Source of the DNA: JBCBKZ01 sp039026975
GTDB lineage: Bacteria; Bacteroidota; Bacteroidia; J057
Assembly (NCBI GenBank): GCA_039026975.1
Contig: JBCCLI010000220.1
Location: forward strand, 1-10,576
Direction of reading: 5' to 3'
Length of the DNA: 10,576 nucleotides
Of the stretch, positions 5,624 through 10,576 are shown in pieces. Under the pieces are notes generated by a model. It saw only the letters and a list, made by a program, of their open reading frames with translations, did no database searches and was not told the origin of the DNA. Within the stretch, counting starts at the first letter, position 1, and every line of letters starts with the position of its first letter. The position numbers and the translations under genes are program-made.

Positions 5624-7450
5624 ATGAGAACATACTTCCTCTCACATCTCGGCTGTTTCCTTTTGCTTCTATCTTATACTATTTCTCTGCCTGCTCAGTG
5701 GCAGTCCAGCGTCATTTGGCAGGATGAAGAGGGCCGATTGAATTATAAGAAGGATACACTGGGGAATCGAATTCCTAACTTCAGTTATGCTGGCTATAAA
5801 GGAGGGGGAATCCCTATTCCTGAAATTCCTCAGGTGCTAACCATTGGACCTGTAGAAGGAGATAATACAGCTCATATTCAGGCTGCTTTGGATTCTGTGG
5901 CTCGCTTACCTATGGATGATCAAGGACATAGAGGAGCGTTACAGTTAGATACTGGCAGATATGAGATACAGGGAATTCTCAGGATATCCACCAGTGGAGT
6001 AGTCCTAAGAGGGAGTGGAGATAGAGATGATCCTTCAGAAAATACTATCCTGGTAGGTGTTGCAAATACCCCTACCCAACGAACCCTGCTAATCGCGGGA
6101 GGTGGAAGCAGTAGCAGATGGAGTGGGAGAGTAGAGGGTACAACCAGCCTGGTACTGTCAGAAAAAGTGCTGGTTGGAGAGTACGCCATTAAGGTAGAGC
6201 ATCCAGAGTATTACCAGGAAGGGGATAATGTGATTATCAACCACCCCTGTACGGAAGCCTGGCTAGAGGCCATAGAAGGGGGAGGCGCTGTATCCGAAGG
6301 ACCCTGGTCAGTAAATAGCCAACCTCTAATTTTCAATAGGAGAATAGAATCCATTGAGGACAGCATACTTACCCTGGATGTTCCATTGTATAATACACTG
6401 GATAAATCTCTTTCTCCTACCTTTCTTTATACATATGACCGGGCAGGAATCCTTACAGAAATAGGGATAGAAGAGTTGAGAATAGAAATAGAGACGGCAG
6501 GTCCAGAAGATGAAGAACATGTATGGAATGCCTTGGGAATGGTACAGGTAGAGGATGCCTGGGTAAAGAACTGTAGCTTTTTACACTTCGGATTGGCGGG
6601 TGTATATACGGCTACTGCCAGCAGAATTACCATAGATAACTGTGAAGCGCTGGACCCAGTCTCTATCATAACCGGTGGGAGAAGATATAATTTCAACCTA
6701 AGTACCTCCTCCTCCCAGGTGCTTGTAAAAGATTGTCTGGCTTCTAACGGAAGACACCACTATGTGTCTAATGGAACGTCCTCAGTTTCTGGTAGCGTAT
6801 TCCTAAACTGTGTTTCTCAGGCCGCTTATAATGCCAGTGAAGGCCATCGAAGGTGGAGCATGGGACTTCTATATGATAACCTGAGAGAGACGGAGGTTCG
6901 CACTTCCAGAATTTTACTGGGCTTGTATAATAGGGGAGACTACGGAACCGCCCACGGTTGGTCTGCAGCCCACTCTGTAGCCTGGAATTGTAATATGGGA
7001 GGCGCAAAGTTGGTTGTCCAGAAACCTCCAACAGCGCAGAATTATGCCATTGGTTGCAGGGGACTAGTTAATGGAAATGGTCCATGGCCAGGAGAGGTAG
7101 GATTTATAGAAGGAACAGGGGAATCTATGCTGCATCTTCCTTCCCTATATCTTGCACAGTTAGACGCCAGACTGGCGGGGAAACAGTCTGTCATCACTAG
7201 TTTAGCAGGAGATAGGGGGAAACCTCTCTGGAATATTTTTCCGAATCCCTCTGAGGGCAGGCTGGTGATACAGGCACCTAATAATCGTCCTTTTTCGGGA
7301 AAGCTGGTAGATCTTAGTGGAAAAGTAGCTATCATATTTTCAGGAAGAGAAAGCTGGCAAGGAAGTATCCAGACTATTCCTAAAGGAGTTTACTTACTGG
7401 AGATTTCACAAGTAGGGGAGACCCAATGGATACGCTGGACGAAGCAGTAA
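5624..7450 (+). CDS. Secreted beta-helix (pectate-lyase-like) protein with T9SS sorting domain
   Basis: The 608-residue protein starts with a signal peptide (hydrophobic core CFLLLLSYTISL, cleavage near LPAQ, 22-25). Residues about 50-160 look like the opening of a Pectate_lyase_3-type right-handed beta-helix: NFSYAGYKGGGIP, GDNTAHIQAALDSVA, GALQLDTGRYEIQGILRI, SGVVLRGSG. Coil-type repeats continue (VQVEDAWVKNCSFLHF, ASRITIDNC, SQVLVKDCLASNG, SVSGSVFLNCVSQ). A late segment has GHRRWSMGLLYDN (407-419), GTAHGWSAAHSVAWNC (441-456) and NYAIGCRG (473-480). Residues about 537-608 are a T9SS type-A sorting domain: NIFPNPSEGRLVI, LVDLSGKV, IPKGVYLLEI. It should therefore cross the outer membrane and be anchored or released outside. 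The fold points to polysaccharide binding or cleavage (lyase or hydrolase), but I cannot name a catalytic residue or substrate. The neighbour at 7634-8533 is an exported esterase on the opposite strand. Confidence 0.88.
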   Translation: MRTYFLSHLGCFLLLLSYTISLPAQWQSSVIWQDEEGRLNYKKDTLGNRIPNFSYAGYKGGGIPIPEIPQVLTIGPVEGDNTAHIQAALDSVARLPMDDQGHRGALQLDTGRYEIQGILRISTSGVVLRGSGDRDDPSENTILVGVANTPTQRTLLIAGGGSSSRWSGRVEGTTSLVLSEKVLVGEYAIKVEHPEYYQEGDNVIINHPCTEAWLEAIEGGGAVSEGPWSVNSQPLIFNRRIESIEDSILTLDVPLYNTLDKSLSPTFLYTYDRAGILTEIGIEELRIEIETAGPEDEEHVWNALGMVQVEDAWVKNCSFLHFGLAGVYTATASRITIDNCEALDPVSIITGGRRYNFNLSTSSSQVLVKDCLASNGRHHYVSNGTSSVSGSVFLNCVSQAAYNASEGHRRWSMGLLYDNLRETEVRTSRILLGLYNRGDYGTAHGWSAAHSVAWNCNMGGAKLVVQKPPTAQNYAIGCRGLVNGNGPWPGEVGFIEGTGESMLHLPSLYLAQLDARLAGKQSVITSLAGDRGKPLWNIFPNPSEGRLVIQAPNNRPFSGKLVDLSGKVAIIFSGRESWQGSIQTIPKGVYLLEISQVGETQWIRWTKQ

Positions 7451-7477
7451 AAAAATATCATCAGAAGAACCTAGGGC

Positions 7478-7625
7478 TACATACAGGCATGTAGGTATAT
7501 GCCGGAGGTTGGGATTGGAATGAAAAATACTGATTTAGGTTTTACTTATCTATGGGTAAGTACCCTTTGGAGAAGGTGGGTATTGCATACACCCTTGGAA
7601 ACAGGTATGAGGACTTCTACCTGTT
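7478..7625. terminator. Cluster of hairpins between convergent genes
   Basis: The 183-base space between the beta-helix gene and the reverse-strand esterase gene holds several inverted repeats: CTACAT/ATGTAG (7478-7495), GGGTA/TACCC (about 7555-7565), an imperfect stem AAGG...CCTT (about 7573-7596), and AACAGGTA/TACCTGTT (7600-7607 and 7618-7625, 10-base loop). No strong T-run follows any of them. They probably serve as two-way transcript ends. Confidence 0.45.
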
Positions 7626-7633
7626 AGGTTTAC

Positions 7634-8533
7634 CTACTCTTTAGGGAATTTCTTAGTAATTCTTAGCCTTGTCTCAGTAGGTAGATAACCTAAGGATTGC
7701 AGAAAGAGGTCTGAAGCAGATAGTGTTTTCTTATAATACCTGAAGTTCCCATAATTGAAGAATCCATGTCCCTGTTTGTTATACAAGAATAGCTCGCATC
7801 TACTGCCTACCCTTTCCATGGTTCTTTGGTAGTAGGTAGCTGTTTCTACCGGGACTAGCTCATCACGAGTCCCAAGAAAAAAGACCGTTGGAGGAGCCCC
7901 TGCCTGAATGTTATGAAGAGGAGAAAACGCTTTGTAATACGATCCTATACGGCTAAATCCATAGCCACCCGGCCCATTATCTATGACAGGATTAAATAAT
8001 ACCAGCGCATTGGGGATACAGCTTACAGATAGATCATCAGAGGGATCATCATAAGTCGAAATCAGGGCAGTAGCTGCTGCTAAATGTCCACCTGCAGAAC
8101 CTCCTGCCGCCACTATTTTATCAGGATCAACCCCAAACTTGTTTGCATTCCCTCTTACAAATCGCATGGCAGATTTGGCGTCCTTTAGAGATTCAAAAGG
8201 GGTGGTTTGGTTACGGGATGTTACTCTGTATTCTACCAGGAAACATACCATTCCCCTGCTAGAGAAATGATGAGCATGAGGGTGAAATTGACCTGTCCCT
8301 CCTCCATTCCACCCCCCTCCAAAGAAAAATACCATGGCAGAATGGAGTTGGGAACTATCTATCTTAGGTGGGTAATAAACCTCCAGATGAAGTTGAGTGG
8401 TATCAACTTCCTTGTATAAGATCTTTTCCTGAGACAAACCTATCTGGATGCTAAGGCTTAAGAGAAGGAATAAGCTACTTATCCCCTTTATCCTGAGGGA
8501 AGTAGAGTAGTGTGAATAGGGAGAATATACCAT
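7634..8533 (-). CDS. Exported alpha/beta-hydrolase esterase (acetyl-esterase/lipase type)
   Basis: The 299-residue protein matches the COG0657-type alpha/beta-hydrolases, a group that includes acetylxylan and feruloyl esterases of Bacteroidota. The oxyanion-hole block is FFFGGGWNGG (69-78), where many relatives have HGGGW. The nucleophile elbow is GGSAGGH with Ser146; Asp224 in GTRDELVPV and His256 in KQGHGFFNYG complete the triad. A hydrophobic segment at 19-33 (SSLFLLLSLSIQIGL) followed by SQ looks like a signal peptide with an unusually long N-terminal region of about 18 residues. No later Met is available before residue 67, so the annotated start is kept. The cell location is probably periplasmic. 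The gene converges with the T9SS beta-helix gene, so a shared role in trimming ester groups from a polysaccharide is plausible but unproven. The substrate is unknown. Confidence 0.9.
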   Translation of the reverse strand: MVYSPYSHYSTSLRIKGISSLFLLLSLSIQIGLSQEKILYKEVDTTQLHLEVYYPPKIDSSQLHSAMVFFFGGGWNGGGTGQFHPHAHHFSSRGMVCFLVEYRVTSRNQTTPFESLKDAKSAMRFVRGNANKFGVDPDKIVAAGGSAGGHLAAATALISTYDDPSDDLSVSCIPNALVLFNPVIDNGPGGYGFSRIGSYYKAFSPLHNIQAGAPPTVFFLGTRDELVPVETATYYQRTMERVGSRCELFLYNKQGHGFFNYGNFRYYKKTLSASDLFLQSLGYLPTETRLRITKKFPKE

Positions 8534-8800
8534 GACTAGAGGAAAATAGATACCTATAAAGAGGCCAAATGTATGAAGAGGATACTTTTTCTATTTCTGG
8601 AAAACATCCAAAACCATGAGAATCTCGCCACCTAAGGGGTAAAACAGGTGAGTTATCAGTTGAAAGTTGCGGAAATGCGTTCTTTCTTCTTTTTTGAAAT
8701 ATAGGTTCCGAAAGAAAATAGGTAGATTGAATATAAAGTAAACCTAGAAAATGTAGGAACCACTAATTATTTCGTATCACTCTATCAACTAACATCACGC
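8534..8800. promoter_or_regulatory. Divergent intergenic region, no clear signals
   Basis: The 267 bases between the esterase and amidase starts should carry promoters for both genes. The half next to the amidase is AT-rich (about 8680-8790). I found no convincing Bacteroidota promoter pair, riboswitch or small gene here. Confidence 0.4.
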
Positions 8801-9895
8801 ATGAAGACCCTAAGACTAGATGATGAAGGGCAATCTGTACTTGTTCTTCAGAAGCTATTAAAAAAAGCCGGCCTAACCCCTTCTGATCATGGAAAGGTAG
8901 ACGCTGCCACTGATGAGGCCATTAAATCTTTTCAGCAAAAAGAAAGCCTTGGGGTAGATGGTATAGCAGGGCCCAACACATGGAAACGGCTACTGACAAA
9001 GCACTACAGCTTTGGGCTAGGTGCTAAGAATCAATTCTTAGAGAGTAATGAGTTCATGTCAGAGATATTTGAGAAAAACACCATTTATATTCATCATACA
9101 GCTGGAAGTGGAAAGGCAGATGGCGTAATCCAATGGTGGGAAAAAGACAATGAGACATACGGTGTAGACAGATATAGGGTAGGGACTGCATTTGTCATTG
9201 GAAGAACATTATTAGGTGGAAGTGAGAAGTATGATGGGAAGACATGGAGGGCCTTTAAAGAGTATTACTGGTGTAACCACCTGGGCCTAGGGAAAAGACA
9301 TACTGGTAAGGGGAAAACCCATAATAAAATGCTGGAAAAGCAGTCCATAGGAATAGAGATTTGTAGCTATGGACACCTTACAAAGGAGGGAAGTAAGTTC
9401 TACTTTATCATCAAGGATAGTAGTGGGAAAATTGTTGTTAAACGAGAAATTCCGGCTGATCAGGTGTGTACGCTAGATAAGCCTTGGAGAGGACACTCCC
9501 ATTTTCATAAGTATACAGAAAAGCAAATAGCAGAGACTAAGCGCATAATTCTACTTCTATCCTATCTGTTTGACATTAACATTCCGGATACATCCTACGA
9601 TGCCAGCTGGTTTGATATTAAGCAAGATGCCCTTGATGGAAAACCAGGTTTGTGGACACACTGTAATGTGAGGCCCGATAAAACAGACTGTTTCCCTCAG
9701 CCGGAACTAATAGAAATGCTGAATGGTCTTCATGAGGCAGCCAAAAGTTATGCCCCTACAGACCAAGAGCTGGAAACCTTGAGAACGAGAGGACTTGGAC
9801 CTGGCTTTCCTTCTTCAAAACTTACTGCAGAGGATGAGCTGATATACTCTATGAGTGATTTGGAAGATGCCAGGGAAGAGAGGAATAATTCTTAA
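8801..9895 (+). CDS. PG-binding plus amidase_2 protein without signal peptide
   Basis: Residues about 3-66 form a PG_binding_1 domain (LRLDDEGQSVLVLQKLLKKAG, then AIKSFQQKESLGVDGIAGPNTWKRLL), which normally binds peptidoglycan. Residues about 92-310 resemble N-acetylmuramoyl-L-alanine amidase (amidase_2/PGRP/T7-lysozyme fold): IYIHHTAGS with zinc ligand H98 or H99, SIGIEICSYG (182-191), and THCNVRPDKTDCFP with ligand H287, the T7-lysozyme-like catalytic Lys294, and ligand C297. The enzyme would cut the bond between MurNAc and the stem peptide. There is an insertion between the first ligand and the core, and a charged tail (311-364) with no known domain. No signal peptide or membrane segment is present, which is odd for a wall enzyme; it may be exported by another route, released on lysis, or be phage-derived. 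The neighbours do not encode an immunity or holin protein that I can see. The start at 8801 is the first in-frame ATG and leads straight into the binding domain. Confidence 0.87.
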   Translation: MKTLRLDDEGQSVLVLQKLLKKAGLTPSDHGKVDAATDEAIKSFQQKESLGVDGIAGPNTWKRLLTKHYSFGLGAKNQFLESNEFMSEIFEKNTIYIHHTAGSGKADGVIQWWEKDNETYGVDRYRVGTAFVIGRTLLGGSEKYDGKTWRAFKEYYWCNHLGLGKRHTGKGKTHNKMLEKQSIGIEICSYGHLTKEGSKFYFIIKDSSGKIVVKREIPADQVCTLDKPWRGHSHFHKYTEKQIAETKRIILLLSYLFDINIPDTSYDASWFDIKQDALDGKPGLWTHCNVRPDKTDCFPQPELIEMLNGLHEAAKSYAPTDQELETLRTRGLGPGFPSSKLTAEDELIYSMSDLEDAREERNNS

Positions 9896-9992
9896 AATGG
9901 AATTCCTTTTTTAATTCGTGAAGTTTGGAGGATACATAGGTTCATTTTATCCATTAATTTCACACCTCAGAATGTTCTCCTAATTCAAAGTA

Positions 9993-10576
9993 ATGGATAG
10001 AAACGGTACCCTCATGCAATTCTTCCACTGGTACTATCCCAGTGATGGATCCCTTTGGAAGAAGGTAAAGGAAGAAGCTTCAGAGTTAGCAGAAACAGGG
10101 ATTACGGCTCTGTGGTTACCACCCGCTTATAAGGCCGCCTCAGGGCCTCAAGATGTGGGATATGGGGTGTATGATATGTACGACCTGGGAGAGTTTGATC
10201 AGAAGGGAACGGTCAGAACCAAGTATGGGACCAAGGAAGAATTCATATCTGCTGTTAATGAGGCCCACAAGAAAGGTATCCAGATTTATGCAGATGTGGT
10301 CTTCAACCATAGGGGAGGGGCCGACCGTACGGAAATAGTGAGAGCGGTCAGAGTACACTATGACAACAGGAATTTTACTTATGGAGGGGAAGAATGGATA
10401 GAAGCCTGGACTAATTTCGGCTTTAAAGGCAGGAATGGGAAATACTCAGATTTTGAGTGGACCTATCGCCATTTCGATGGGGTAGATTGGGCGGAGAACA
10501 TACAAGGTAATTCCATCTTCAAATTCGTGGGAAGAGGCAAAGACTGGGAGGAGTTGGTGGCTAATGAATTTGGGAA
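9993..10576 (+). CDS. Cytoplasmic alpha-amylase, GH13_5 type (5' part)
   Basis: The gene runs off the window; 194 residues are seen of an expected 480 or so. The start reads MDRNGTLMQFFHWYYPSDGS, followed by ELAETGITALWLPPAYKAAS and DVGYGVYDMYDLGEFDQKGTV, which is the hallmark opening of the bacterial AmyA/AmyS alpha-amylases (GH13 subfamily 5) that hydrolyse internal alpha-1,4 bonds in starch and glycogen. Conserved region I, DVVFNH, is at 101-106. The catalytic Asp, Glu and Asp lie beyond the window edge. No signal peptide precedes the domain, so it should act in the cytoplasm, for example on glycogen or imported maltodextrins. The ATG at 9993 is the first in frame after a TAA at 9981; an ATG at 10014 would still keep the core. 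It follows the amidase gene by 97 bases on the same strand, with no strong terminator between. Confidence 0.93.
   Translation, partial: MDRNGTLMQFFHWYYPSDGSLWKKVKEEASELAETGITALWLPPAYKAASGPQDVGYGVYDMYDLGEFDQKGTVRTKYGTKEEFISAVNEAHKKGIQIYADVVFNHRGGADRTEIVRAVRVHYDNRNFTYGGEEWIEAWTNFGFKGRNGKYSDFEWTYRHFDGVDWAENIQGNSIFKFVGRGKDWEELVANEFG

Noticed and set aside
10140..10358. Short frames on both strands in the amylase region
   Set aside because: They overlap the strongly recognisable GH13_5 coding frame, which is open to the window end.
1..10576. CRISPR array, tRNA or rRNA genes
   Set aside because: No regularly spaced repeats beyond the single 19-bp tandem pair, and no cloverleaf or rRNA-like stretch was seen by eye.

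Overview
The window looks like a chromosomal segment of a Bacteroidota bacterium, most likely a free-living, polysaccharide-using member of the Cytophagales. The strongest evidence is a secreted beta-helix protein that ends in a type IX secretion (Por/T9SS) C-terminal sorting domain, a system largely confined to this phylum. Supporting signs are start codons without Shine-Dalgarno sequences, moderate-to-low GC, and the mix of DmpA-type peptidase, SDR, secreted esterase and GH13_5-like amylase. I could not place it to genus by eye.

Layout. Positions 1-1900 are an accessory patch: a UPF0175/DUF3368 toxin-antitoxin pair, a 19-bp tandem repeat with an embedded palindrome, and a complete but dead IS1-family element (929-1717). 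The element has recognisable 24-bp terminal inverted repeats, and its transposase carries two in-frame stop codons. The right end of the element abuts what reads as the C-terminal remnant of a RelE/ParE-type toxin. Its left end abuts an unrelated reverse-strand gene tail, and I see no target-site duplication. From 1928 on the genes are full length: an exported DmpA/P1-family (S58) aminopeptidase, a protein with four beta/gamma-crystallin motifs fused to an aerolysin-like domain, a reverse-strand short-chain dehydrogenase, the T9SS beta-helix protein, a reverse-strand exported alpha/beta-hydrolase esterase, a PG-binding/amidase_2 protein without signal peptide, and the 5' part of a cytoplasmic alpha-amylase that runs off the window.

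How it fits together. Most genes sit in single-gene units with their own intergenic spaces; strand switches at 4498-4589, 5385-5623, 7451-7633 and 8534-8800 separate them, and several of these gaps hold hairpins. The beta-helix protein and the esterase are convergent and both exported, so they may act on the same extracellular polysaccharide (inference). The most unusual gene is the beta/gamma-crystallin-aerolysin fusion at 3424-4497. Its layout resembles that of the amphibian beta/gamma-CAT alpha subunit and EP37-type proteins, and it lies behind a long intergenic region with two perfect palindromes that could be operators.
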